Assembly (NCBI GenBank): GCA_011049115.1
Contig: DSCM01000113.1
Location: 1-60,347, forward strand
Length of the DNA stretch: 60,347 nt
Direction: 5' to 3'
DNA from: Pseudomonadota bacterium
GTDB taxonomy: Bacteria; Desulfobacterota; Anaeroferrophillalia; Anaeroferrophillales; Tharpellaceae
Below, piece by piece: positions 47,227-55,839 of this stretch (positions are counted from its first letter, which is position 1; each line of letters starts with the position of its first letter). The translations under genes were made by a program, and so were the position numbers. The notes beneath the pieces are model-generated. The model ran no database searches. It was not told where the DNA came from and worked only from the letters and a program-made list of their open reading frames with translations.

Positions 47227-48279
47227 ATGAAACCTTTCCAGACCATTAACTGGTTCAAGGCAGGTGATTTCCTGCGCCTGCTCGATCAACGGCGACTACC
47301 GCATAAAAAAATCTATCTTGATTGCAGCAAACTTGAACAGGTCTGCGAGGCAATTGAAACCCTGGCCGTGCGGGGAGCGCCGGCAATCGGGGTCGCCAGC
47401 GCCTATGGCGTCGTCGTTGGCGTACAGGAAATAATCAACCAGAATCGAAGGTTAGGGCAAGATGAATTTGAAGCCATTCTGAGGCGGCTAGCCGCGACCC
47501 GGCCGACCGCGGTCAACCTCTTCTGGGCTTTGGCACGCATGAGGAAAATCGGCCGGAACTATCTGGCCGCGGCCCCTTCAGACCTCAACGGCCTGAAGGA
47601 ACGCCTCCTCGAGGAAGCCGCAATGATTTATGCCGAGGACGAGCAGGCCCACCGCCGCCTGGGTGAAATCGGAGCCGCTCTGATTCCGGATGGGGCACGG
47701 GTTCTGACGCACTGCAATGCCGGAGCGCTGGCCTGCGCCGCCTACGGCACCGCCCTGGGAGTGTTACGTACGGCCTGGACTGCCGGGAAAAGATTTCAGG
47801 TCTACGCCGATGAAACCCGGCCGCTCCTGCAAGGCTCCCGCCTGACGGCCTGGGAATTACAGCAAGACGGCATTCCGGTTACGCTGATTTGCGACAACAT
47901 GGCAGCCCACTGCATGCGCCAGGGAAGAATCGATCTGGTCATCGTTGGCGCCGATCGCATCGCCGCCAACGGCGATACCGCCAACAAGATCGGCACTTAC
48001 GGGGTCTCCCTGGCGGCGAAAGCTCACAACCTGCCTTTTTATATAGCGGCCCCGACCACCACCATAGATTTTTCCCTGGCTGACGGCAGCCGGATTCCGA
48101 TCGAAGAACGCGACCCCGACGAAGTCCGCCGTTGCGGTGGAAAAAGAATGGCACCGGCCGGCGTCGCGGTTTACAACCCCGCTTTTGACATCACCCCGGC
48201 GAGCTTGATTACGGCGATTATCACTGAACGCGGCCTCGTCACCCCCGACCGGCTCGCGGATTTGCAATCGTCTTCCTAA
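47227..48279 (+). CDS. mtnA: Methylthioribose-1-phosphate isomerase
   Basis: A 350-residue aldose-ketose isomerase of methionine salvage, related to eIF2B. VRGAPAIGVASAYGVVVGV, LTHCNAGALACAAYGTALGV (with the catalytic Cys), DETRPLLQGSRLTAWEL and VGADRIAANGDTANKIGTYG (with the catalytic Asp) are present. The ATG at 47227 gives the usual start KPFQTINW; the ribosome binding site is weak. It follows gatC and is likely to be co-transcribed with it. Confidence 0.94.
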   Translation: MKPFQTINWFKAGDFLRLLDQRRLPHKKIYLDCSKLEQVCEAIETLAVRGAPAIGVASAYGVVVGVQEIINQNRRLGQDEFEAILRRLAATRPTAVNLFWALARMRKIGRNYLAAAPSDLNGLKERLLEEAAMIYAEDEQAHRRLGEIGAALIPDGARVLTHCNAGALACAAYGTALGVLRTAWTAGKRFQVYADETRPLLQGSRLTAWELQQDGIPVTLICDNMAAHCMRQGRIDLVIVGADRIAANGDTANKIGTYGVSLAAKAHNLPFYIAAPTTTIDFSLADGSRIPIEERDPDEVRRCGGKRMAPAGVAVYNPAFDITPASLITAIITERGLVTPDRLADLQSSS

Positions 48280-48416
48280 CCCCGCTTCGACAGGCCCGAC
48301 ATAAAAACAGAGGGCAACCATTGACCGTCGTTTTGATTAACCCCGGGCGCGGCAGCTTTTCATCGAGCTTCTGATCTTAGCTTTGGTCTTCCACGCTAAA
48401 TCAAATACCATAAAGT

Positions 48417-49928
48417 TTATTCCTGCGGCTCGATTCTGACCTTGGCTTTACCCTCTTTGCCGCCGAAAACCTCGGCCTGACTCTGATCCAGATAAACCAC
48501 TACGCGCTCCCCGGCAACCCGGTTCTCGCCCTGCCACATCACCGGATTACCGGTCAGGGTCACCTTTCTCTCGGCCTGAAGCAGCTCCGCGCGCTCGCAG
48601 GTAACAAATTTATCGGCCTGATTGAGCTTGACATCACCAACCGCCACGGCGCGAATCAGCTTACGCGTCTGCATATCAAAATAATTGACCACCTTGTCGG
48701 CGTAGAGCACCATATCCTTCTGTTTGGCGATAACCTTGCCGCCAAAAGTGATAATACCCTGCTGACGGTCGGCCTCGGTCCAGTCTGAAATGATTTCGAG
48801 GGGCTCGTCCCGGGTTTCGAGATGCGTCGGAGGCCGCAAGTCAGGAACCGTACCCTTCGGCGCAGGGCCCTGAAAAGTAAGCGCGGGATCGGAAACCTTT
48901 GCCGCGCCGGGCGAGGCCTTTTTACCGTCGGAGTGGGCAAAAGAACGCGGCTGATACAGTGACGCAAAGGTCACCTCCTCCGCCTGGGCCGCGGCCGCCG
49001 GCCGCGGCCCTCTCAGCAGGGAAAAAAGTCTGGGCGAGTAATTTTCCGGGGCAAAGGAGGTGGTCAGATAGCCATCGCCGATATCTGAATCATGCACGAT
49101 AAAATAATCCCGCGCCATGAACAACAGGGGTAAGCCCGGTCCTTTTCCCTCCTCCAGACGTGACCGGGCTTCGGCCGTGTAGGGGCTCTCGGGGAAAGCC
49201 CGGGTCAGGGTCAGCAGCGCACGCTGCCCGGCCTCAAGCTCGCCCCGATTAAGATTGGCCAAGCCCAGATAATACAGCACCTTGTCGTCAATATAGCCAG
49301 GGTAGTTCTGCAGCAGGTATTCAAACCGCTTGATGGCCGAATGAAACTTGCCGCTCTTATAGTAATAAAAACCAACATAAAATTCCCGCTTGGCAAAACG
49401 TCGCTTGCAATCGTTAATCCGCTGGATGATTTTCGCCGTGTAAGGCGGATGATCGGGATAACGGGACAAGGCTTCCTGAAAAGTTTCAAGTGCCTGGCGC
49501 AGGGCCTCAAGATCGAGATCAATGGTTTTCGAGGTCACATAATGGCTCATCCCAACCTGATAAAAAGCGTAGGGGGCCCGGGGATGATCGGCATTAAAAT
49601 TGATAAAATCGTTATAGGTTCGAGCCGCTTCCTCAAGTTCTTTCCGGCAATAAGCAATATCCGCCGTCCGCAACAGGGCCAACCTGGCCTCCTCGGTGTC
49701 GGGAAAATCATTCTGCAGGTTCTGAAAAAGCTCCAGCGCCCGGCTGTAACTTTTTTTCTGAAACGCTTTTTCCGCCTCCTGGTAGAGGAATTGGGCATTT
49801 CCGGAAGCCGTCGTCCGGCGCGAAGCGCAGGCCGCGCTCAGTCCGAAAAGCAGAAGAAAGATTAAAAGAAGCCGGGCCGGCGCCCAAAAACACCGGCGGG
49901 CTAAGTTTTTTCCGTAATCCTGACGCAT
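48417..49928 (-). CDS. BamD-like TPR lipoprotein fused to an LptA-like domain
   Basis: A 503-residue lipoprotein. LLLIFLLLFGLSAAC puts the lipobox Cys at residue 34. Residues about 45-270 are TPR-like, as in BamD/YfiO: FLYQEAEKAFQKKSYSRALE, LFQNLQNDFPDTEEARLALL and later repeats. A low-complexity Ala/Pro linker follows. Residues about 372-500 look like LptA/OstA: PLEIISDWTEADRQQGIITF, DMVLYADKVVNYF and VTLTGNPVMWQGENRVAGER, with its repeating beta pattern. BamD helps fold outer-membrane proteins and LptA carries LPS across the periplasm. One protein may link both, or the C-terminus may have another role. The gene stands alone. Confidence 0.75.
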   Translation of the reverse strand: MRQDYGKNLARRCFWAPARLLLIFLLLFGLSAACASRRTTASGNAQFLYQEAEKAFQKKSYSRALELFQNLQNDFPDTEEARLALLRTADIAYCRKELEEAARTYNDFINFNADHPRAPYAFYQVGMSHYVTSKTIDLDLEALRQALETFQEALSRYPDHPPYTAKIIQRINDCKRRFAKREFYVGFYYYKSGKFHSAIKRFEYLLQNYPGYIDDKVLYYLGLANLNRGELEAGQRALLTLTRAFPESPYTAEARSRLEEGKGPGLPLLFMARDYFIVHDSDIGDGYLTTSFAPENYSPRLFSLLRGPRPAAAAQAEEVTFASLYQPRSFAHSDGKKASPGAAKVSDPALTFQGPAPKGTVPDLRPPTHLETRDEPLEIISDWTEADRQQGIITFGGKVIAKQKDMVLYADKVVNYFDMQTRKLIRAVAVGDVKLNQADKFVTCERAELLQAERKVTLTGNPVMWQGENRVAGERVVVYLDQSQAEVFGGKEGKAKVRIEPQE

Positions 49929-50048
49929 CGCTGGGGGATATTCCTTGATTTAATAAAATGATTCGGTTAGTTTCAACTCTTTTGACGATACGGAACCACG
50001 ACCGGCACCGCACCCGGCCGCCATAATCAACCAGCAGCACCCCTTATT

Positions 50049-50064
50049 ATAGTTAGATAACTAT
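50049..50064. promoter_or_regulatory. Palindrome over the radical SAM start codon
   Basis: ATAGTTA-GA-TAACTAT is a perfect 7-base inverted repeat whose right arm contains the first two bases of the ATG at 50063. A TATTAT/TATAGT -10-like element overlaps it, and no ribosome binding site precedes the ATG. It may be an operator, and the transcript may be leaderless. Confidence 0.4.
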
Positions 50065-51376
50065 GTCAACGCCAAAACCAATAGATCCCAACCAGGTGTA
50101 CGCCCTGGTCGCCAATCCTAAAGGGGAAATCTTCGACCATCCCACCTGGCTCATGCTGGGGGGAAGCGGTCGCCAGACCCGCCGTCCGCAAGCTGCAGAA
50201 TTGATCCCCCTGCCCCCCGGCAGCCGCCTGTTCTTTTTCCCCGGCTGTCAGACCCTGGGTTTTGACCCGAGTTCCGACCGCCAGGACCCGATCATCCGGC
50301 TGGACGGGGTCGGCAACCGCGGCCTGCAAGGGGTTGCTGCGTTTCTGCCCCCGGCCTACAGCCGCTTGTTACTGCCCGCGGTTGCTTATCACGACAAGAA
50401 CTATACCCTGCCGCTCTGGTCCTACACCGCGGTCGGCTGGTCCGACGAGCACGGTTATGTCACCACCGCCTGCCGCGTGGATGAAAACCGGCAATGGGAA
50501 CCAGAGTATTTTGATGACCGGGAGGTCGTGGCCGGGGTTGATAAAAAGCTTGAAAGCTATCCGCATAACCGCCTGATCAAACATCTGCGCGGCTGCGCCC
50601 TCGATAACCACTGCTTCGCGGCCAAGAACTTTTTTTTAGAACGCTGGGAATGTCCTCTGCCGGTCTCGCCCACCTGCAACGCCAACTGTATCGGCTGTCT
50701 TTCCTTTCAGGATGAAATGGCGATCAGCAAAGGCGAGAGCTGTCCGGCCTCACATGAAAGAATCAATTTTGTCCCGAGCCTGAACGAACTGCTTGAAGTC
50801 GCCCTGCCGCACATTTCCGTGGCCGAAAACCCGGTATTGAGTTTCGGCCAGGGCTGCGAGGGAGATCCGATCCTTCAGGCCGGACGCATCTGCGAGTTCG
50901 CCCGGGCGGTCCGCCGGGAAACCAACGCCGGAACCCTTAACGTCAACACCAATGCCAGTCTGCCGCTGGAAGTCCGCGCTCTAGCCGAAGCCGGCATGGA
51001 TGCCATTCGGGTCAGCCTGAACTCGGCGCGCGAGGCCACCTATCTGCCCTATTACCGACCGCGAAACTACGCTTTCAAAGATGTCATGCGTTCCCTGGAA
51101 GAGGCTAAAAGCGGCGGCCTGCATCTGGCGATCAACCTGCTGGTCATGCCCGGAGTCACGGACAGCGCCCGTGAGGTCGAGGCCCTGATGCAAATGATTG
51201 AGCGCTACGCCATCGACCAGGTTCAGATGCGCAATCTCTGTATTGATCCGCGTCAGTACCTGGACCTCTTCGATGATGATTTCGCCGGGGCGATCGGCAT
51301 TCACGAACTGCTGCAAAGGCTCAAAAAAACCTTTCCCCTGCTTCATATCGGCTACTTCAACCGTTTTCTGGGATAA
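50063..51376 (+). CDS. Radical SAM protein
   Basis: A 437-residue protein with about 190 residues of unknown N-terminal sequence, then the cluster-binding loop SPTCNANCIGC (C-x3-C-x2-C), the GQGCEGDPIL strand that resembles the SAM-contact GGEP motif, and VNTNASLPLEVRALAEAGMD of the barrel. The reaction is unknown. It is followed by rtcB after 13 bases, so the two should be one transcript. The ATG at 50063 has no visible ribosome binding site. Confidence 0.85.
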   Translation: MSTPKPIDPNQVYALVANPKGEIFDHPTWLMLGGSGRQTRRPQAAELIPLPPGSRLFFFPGCQTLGFDPSSDRQDPIIRLDGVGNRGLQGVAAFLPPAYSRLLLPAVAYHDKNYTLPLWSYTAVGWSDEHGYVTTACRVDENRQWEPEYFDDREVVAGVDKKLESYPHNRLIKHLRGCALDNHCFAAKNFFLERWECPLPVSPTCNANCIGCLSFQDEMAISKGESCPASHERINFVPSLNELLEVALPHISVAENPVLSFGQGCEGDPILQAGRICEFARAVRRETNAGTLNVNTNASLPLEVRALAEAGMDAIRVSLNSAREATYLPYYRPRNYAFKDVMRSLEEAKSGGLHLAINLLVMPGVTDSAREVEALMQMIERYAIDQVQMRNLCIDPRQYLDLFDDDFAGAIGIHELLQRLKKTFPLLHIGYFNRFLG

Positions 51377-51389
51377 GATCCCGCCTGAC

Positions 51390-52565
51390 ATGAAAAAGAT
51401 TATCGCCAGCGAAAAAAAACCGATTAAACTCTGGCTTGAGGATATTGAACCGCAGGCCCTGGCCCAGGCCCGCAACCTGGCCAACCTTCCCTTTATCTTT
51501 TCTCATGTAGCGATCATGCCGGACGCTCATGTCGGTTACGGCATGCCGATCGGCGGCGTCCTGGCCACCACCGGCGTGGTCATCCCCAACGCCGTTGGCG
51601 TTGATATCGGCTGCGGCATGGGCGCCGTCAAAACCTCGCTGCGCCAGCTCTCCAGCGAAACCCTGCAAGCCACCCTCGCGGAAATCAGAAAGAGGGTGCC
51701 GGTCGGCTCCAAACACCATCAGCGCCGTCAGGACGCGGCCCTGATGCCGCAACCGCCGCCGGGTTTTCGCCTCAAGCATCTGCCCGTTATTAGCCGGGAA
51801 TACGAAAACGCCCGAACGCAGCTCGGCACCCTGGGCGGAGGGAATCATTTTATTGAGATACAGAAAGGCAGCGACGGTTTTATCTGGCTGATGCTGCACT
51901 CCGGCAGCCGCAATCTCGGATTCAAGGTCGCCAACCACTATAACCAGCTGGCGATCAAGATCAATCAGCGCCTGGGTTCCGCCATCCCCAGCGCCTGGCA
52001 GCTCGCTTTTCTCGAACTGGAAAGCGAGGCCGGACGCAATTATCTGGCCGAGATGAATTATTGCGTCGCCTTCGCCTACGCCAACCGCCTGTTAATGATG
52101 GCGCAAATCCAGGAGGCTCTGCGGAACCTACAGCCGCAGACAACCTTTGCCGAGCTCATCAATATCGCCCACAACTATGCCGCCCGGGAAAAACACTTCG
52201 GTCACGAGGTCATGGTCCACCGTAAAGGCGCGACCCGGGCTCGGGTCGATGAAATCGGCATTGTTCCCGGATCCCAGGGCAGCCCCAGCTATATCGTCAA
52301 GGGCCTGGGCAACCCCGAAAGTTTCCTCTCCTGCGCCCATGGCGCCGGCCGCGTCATGGGCCGCAAGGAAGCGCAACGCCGGCTCAATTTCGATGGGGAA
52401 AGAAAAAAACTCGAAGACCAGGGCATTATTCACTCTCTGCGCCGCCCCCTGGACCTGGACGAAGCCGCCGGCGCCTATAAAAATATCGACCAGGTTCTCG
52501 ATAATCAGAAAGACCTGGTCGAGGTTCTGGTCGAATTGCGCCCCCTGGCGGTCATCAAAGGTTAA
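51390..52565 (+). CDS. rtcB: RNA-splicing ligase RtcB
   Basis: A 391-residue RNA ligase that joins 2',3'-cyclic phosphate or 3'-phosphate ends to 5'-OH ends with GTP and Mn2+. The metal ligands appear in VGVDIGCGMG (Asp, Cys), TLGGGNHFIEI (His), MLHSGSRNLG (His) and the guanylylated His region SCAHGAGRVMGRKEA. It is the short bacterial form. No archease or RtcA gene is nearby. The start at 51390 gives MKKIIASEKKPIKLW. The partner is the upstream radical SAM gene. Confidence 0.94.
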   Translation: MKKIIASEKKPIKLWLEDIEPQALAQARNLANLPFIFSHVAIMPDAHVGYGMPIGGVLATTGVVIPNAVGVDIGCGMGAVKTSLRQLSSETLQATLAEIRKRVPVGSKHHQRRQDAALMPQPPPGFRLKHLPVISREYENARTQLGTLGGGNHFIEIQKGSDGFIWLMLHSGSRNLGFKVANHYNQLAIKINQRLGSAIPSAWQLAFLELESEAGRNYLAEMNYCVAFAYANRLLMMAQIQEALRNLQPQTTFAELINIAHNYAAREKHFGHEVMVHRKGATRARVDEIGIVPGSQGSPSYIVKGLGNPESFLSCAHGAGRVMGRKEAQRRLNFDGERKKLEDQGIIHSLRRPLDLDEAAGAYKNIDQVLDNQKDLVEVLVELRPLAVIKG

Positions 52566-52732
52566 ACGGCACCAACCGCAGGCAGCGCCTGAACATAAAG
52601 TAAAGGTCGAACCAAACCCGATCTCATGCTAAGAAGCCAACCGCCAAGCTAATCATCTATACATCGATTGACGCCAGACGCAGGACCTTTCTTTTCCCGT
52701 TTGATCTTCTCCTTGGTCAGTTATTTAAAATC

Positions 52733-55540
52733 ATGCGCCCCATCACCCGTTTAAATCTCCTCGCGATTCTGGCCACCAGCAGTTTTCTGGCGATCAGCCT
52801 GAGCTATGTTTTTATTTTCCTGCCGCTGCAAAACTACCAAAACCAACTGCAGGAATATCACGATACGCAACTGAGCGCTCGAAAAGAACAAATCACTCAG
52901 GAAGTCAGAAACCGCATCAAGGCCCTGCACGACAAACGCCGGGAGCTGCCCCGGCAAACTAGCCGCATGCTCAGATACCGGGCCGGCATCATCGCCGGTT
53001 TTATCGATCTGCAATTCCGGCAGGGCCTGAATGAAGACGAAATCCTCACCGCCCTGACCTCCCTGGCGCGCCTGACCCCCTGGGCTGAAGAAAACTCCGA
53101 GTATTTCATTCTGGACCAAAAAACCAGGTTTCGGCTGCACAGCCGTTACCCGGAACTCAAAGGACAAAACCTTCAATCCTGCATGGAAAGCAACCCCCTG
53201 ACGAAAAATCTGGTTGAACAAATATTGAGCTGCACCGGAGTGCACGAATGCCGCCTGCCCTGCCTGGATTGCCGTCAGCCCGATCAATCCGAGCACCTGG
53301 CCGTGGTCTGTCCGATCGCGGCCGCCGACTGGTTTGTCGTCACCTACAAAAGCGCGGACATTATTGAACAGGAGTTGCAACGCCAGACCCTGCGGGAGTT
53401 AGCCGAAAAGCGTTTCGGAGAAATGAATTCCGGCTATTTTTTTGTTCTCGACCGTGAAGGCCGGCCCCTGATGCGCGGAGTCCTGGACCAGCCCTTTAAT
53501 CACGACCTCTCACCCTTGCCCATAAATCCCGGAATGGAGAAGACCGCCCGACAGCTGGTGGACTGCGCCGCAAGCGGTAAAGGAATCTGCTTTTATCGCC
53601 ATCCCAATCCAAACAAGACCGACCTCTATTATGAAGACAAGGTCGCCTATGTTGAACTTTTTCCGCCCTGGCAATGGACGATCGGCACCGGACTGTATAT
53701 CAGCGAGTTCGAACAAAGTTTTGCCGCGCAGAAACAAAAACTAAAAAACACCACCTGGCAGAATGCCCGGCTGGGCCTGCTGCTGCTCGGCCTTAATTTA
53801 TTGTTCAACCTGCTGGTTTTTCTCTTGACAACCCGCCATATCAAGCAGCTGGAAAACAACAGCCGACATCACCTGCGAGAACTGGAGCAGTACAAAACCA
53901 TTCTCGACCTTTCCTGCCTGGTCTCCAAGAGTGATCTCGAGGGCAACATAACTTACGCCAACCAGGCCCTGCTGAAAGTCTCCGGCTACAGCTGGGAGGA
54001 AATCAATGGGCGGCCGCATAATATCTTCCGTCACCCGAGCGTACCGAAAGCGGTGTTCAAGAATCTCTGGGAAACCATCGAGCAGGGCAAGGTCTGGCGC
54101 GGCACCGGCAAGAACCGCAGCAAACACGGCTCCGCCTACATCACCGACATCGTCATCGCCCCCCTTCGCGATGAGCGCGGCCGCATCGTTGAATATCTGG
54201 CCGCCCGCCACGACATCACCGAATTACTGGAAAGCCGGGAAAAACTCAAGCTCGCCTTCGCCACCGACAACCTGACCTCTCTCGGCAGCCGCTATAAACT
54301 CCTGCAGAATATCGCGGACCACCCCGGCAACAAAGAACTGATGCTTTTCGACATCAACGGCTTTCATGACCTCAATCATGATCTCGGCAATGCGGCCGCA
54401 GACCAGATCCTGAAATGGGTGGCGGAGCAACTCGTTAACATCTTCCATGAAAAACATTACCAGCACTATCGCCTGCAGGCCGATACCTTTGCCGTCCTGA
54501 GCGATCCCCCGGCAACCGACAAAAACCTGGAACGCAGCTACCATTTTCTCGATTTTTTCACCAAACATCCATGTCAGACCGCCTCCTCCAAAACCATTTA
54601 TATAAGTTTCTGCTGCGGGTTGGCGCTCGCCGACAAAAATCTTCTCTGCTGCGCCGACATCGCCTTGAAAAAAGCGAAAAAGGCCAATACCGCCCTGGTC
54701 CGCTATTCAATCGAGCTGGATAACGAACATCTGAGCCGCAGTTACTGGCTCAATGAGGTTTTACAGGCTCTGCGCGATCAACGGCTGGTGCCCTACTATC
54801 AGCCAATTGTCGACCTGCGCAGCGGGGCGGTCTTAAAGTATGAAGCCCTGATGCGCCTGCTGGATGAAAAAGGCCGGGCCGTCCCTCCGCATGAGTTCCT
54901 GCCCATCATGAAACAGACCCACCATTACGCCTACATGACCATGACCATCATCGACCAGGCCTGCGCCTGTTTTCAACAACGCCGGGACGCGGTTTCAATC
55001 AACCTCTCGGTCGACGATCTGCTGCGCCCGGAAACCGTGGCACTCCTGCTCACCACGGCCAGACAAAAGGACATCATCAAACGACTGACGATCGAGATCG
55101 TCGAGACCGAGAACATTCAGAACTATGAAAACGCCATGCAGGCGCTGGATCTTTTACGCCAGGAGGGCATCACCATCGCGATCGATGACTTTGGTTCCGG
55201 TTACGCCAATTTCACCTATCTGACTGAGATGCGGGCCGACTATATCAAGCTGGATGGCTCCCTGGTCAGACAGGTCAACAATAGTCCCCAGATCCGCGAG
55301 CTGCTGGCTTCGATCATCAACTTCGCCCATCAGTCGCAAATGCTGGTAATCGCCGAGTTCGTTAGTTCCAGGGAGATTCTGAAAACCATGCTTGAGCTGG
55401 GCGCCGACTACGGCCAGGGCTATCTTTTCAGCCCGGCCTTGCCCGAAAACCAGCTGGCCGATCAGCAAAGATATGACCTTGACCTCTCTGAGCGCAGGGG
55501 CGCTTCAATTGAAGTCGCGAAAAACGGGAGGCCACGGTAA
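52733..55540 (+). CDS. Membrane sensor with Cache-PAS-degenerate GGDEF-EAL
   Basis: A 935-residue signalling protein. TM1 covers about residues 8-28. A Cache-like periplasmic sensor follows (YFFVLDREGRPLMRG; PWQWTIGTGLYIS). TM2 is near 346-366, a PAS domain near 390-500 (LEGNITYANQALLKVSGYSW), a GGDEF-type domain near 510-660, and an EAL domain near 680-925. The GGDEF signature is degraded to RLQADTF, so cyclase activity is unlikely. The EAL domain keeps YEALMRL, INLSVDDL, IEIVETEN, IDDFGSGYANF and DYIKLDGSL, so c-di-GMP hydrolysis is likely. The usual AEGVE is AEFVS here. The sensor has a Cys cluster (CRLPCLDC) near 180 that might bind metal or heme. Confidence 0.85.
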   Translation: MRPITRLNLLAILATSSFLAISLSYVFIFLPLQNYQNQLQEYHDTQLSARKEQITQEVRNRIKALHDKRRELPRQTSRMLRYRAGIIAGFIDLQFRQGLNEDEILTALTSLARLTPWAEENSEYFILDQKTRFRLHSRYPELKGQNLQSCMESNPLTKNLVEQILSCTGVHECRLPCLDCRQPDQSEHLAVVCPIAAADWFVVTYKSADIIEQELQRQTLRELAEKRFGEMNSGYFFVLDREGRPLMRGVLDQPFNHDLSPLPINPGMEKTARQLVDCAASGKGICFYRHPNPNKTDLYYEDKVAYVELFPPWQWTIGTGLYISEFEQSFAAQKQKLKNTTWQNARLGLLLLGLNLLFNLLVFLLTTRHIKQLENNSRHHLRELEQYKTILDLSCLVSKSDLEGNITYANQALLKVSGYSWEEINGRPHNIFRHPSVPKAVFKNLWETIEQGKVWRGTGKNRSKHGSAYITDIVIAPLRDERGRIVEYLAARHDITELLESREKLKLAFATDNLTSLGSRYKLLQNIADHPGNKELMLFDINGFHDLNHDLGNAAADQILKWVAEQLVNIFHEKHYQHYRLQADTFAVLSDPPATDKNLERSYHFLDFFTKHPCQTASSKTIYISFCCGLALADKNLLCCADIALKKAKKANTALVRYSIELDNEHLSRSYWLNEVLQALRDQRLVPYYQPIVDLRSGAVLKYEALMRLLDEKGRAVPPHEFLPIMKQTHHYAYMTMTIIDQACACFQQRRDAVSINLSVDDLLRPETVALLLTTARQKDIIKRLTIEIVETENIQNYENAMQALDLLRQEGITIAIDDFGSGYANFTYLTEMRADYIKLDGSLVRQVNNSPQIRELLASIINFAHQSQMLVIAEFVSSREILKTMLELGADYGQGYLFSPALPENQLADQQRYDLDLSERRGASIEVAKNGRPR

Positions 55541-55839
55541 CCGCTTCTAAGGCGAGGTGCCCGCAACCTGTGAGGCAGGCGGCGGCCACAGAAGTCGGAC
55601 GCCGTGACGCTCGTCCGGCCTTGGCCGGGAAACTGTAAAGGGAACCAAACCGGTGGCGCGGGCGCGAAGCCAGTAAAATTATATTCCTTGACAAGCCGCC
55701 GGCAAAGGTGTACCTCGTCGCGCGTTCAGGCTGAGTCGGGAAAATTTCCATCTGCACAGACATTCACCGCGGGGGGCAGGTTCCAATGATCTGCCCCCCG
55801 CTCATTTTAAAAAACAAAGGCAAGGTAAGGTAACGAATC
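55541..55839. other. Gap before typA with hairpins
   Basis: About 300 bases without a gene. CCGGCC-TT-GGCCGG lies at 55615-55628. GGGGGGCAG (55771-55779) and CTGCCCCCC (55791-55799) form a perfect 9-base stem with an 11-base loop, 40 bases before typA. A TTGACA at 55688-55693 has only a weak -10 (TACCTC) 17 bases on. The second hairpin could end the EAL transcript or structure the typA leader. Confidence 0.5.

Noticed and set aside
50047-50069. Minus-strand promoter TTGACA/TATAAT for the BamD-LptA gene
   Set aside because: The spacing is only about 11 bases, too short for a normal promoter; the palindrome explains the similarity better.
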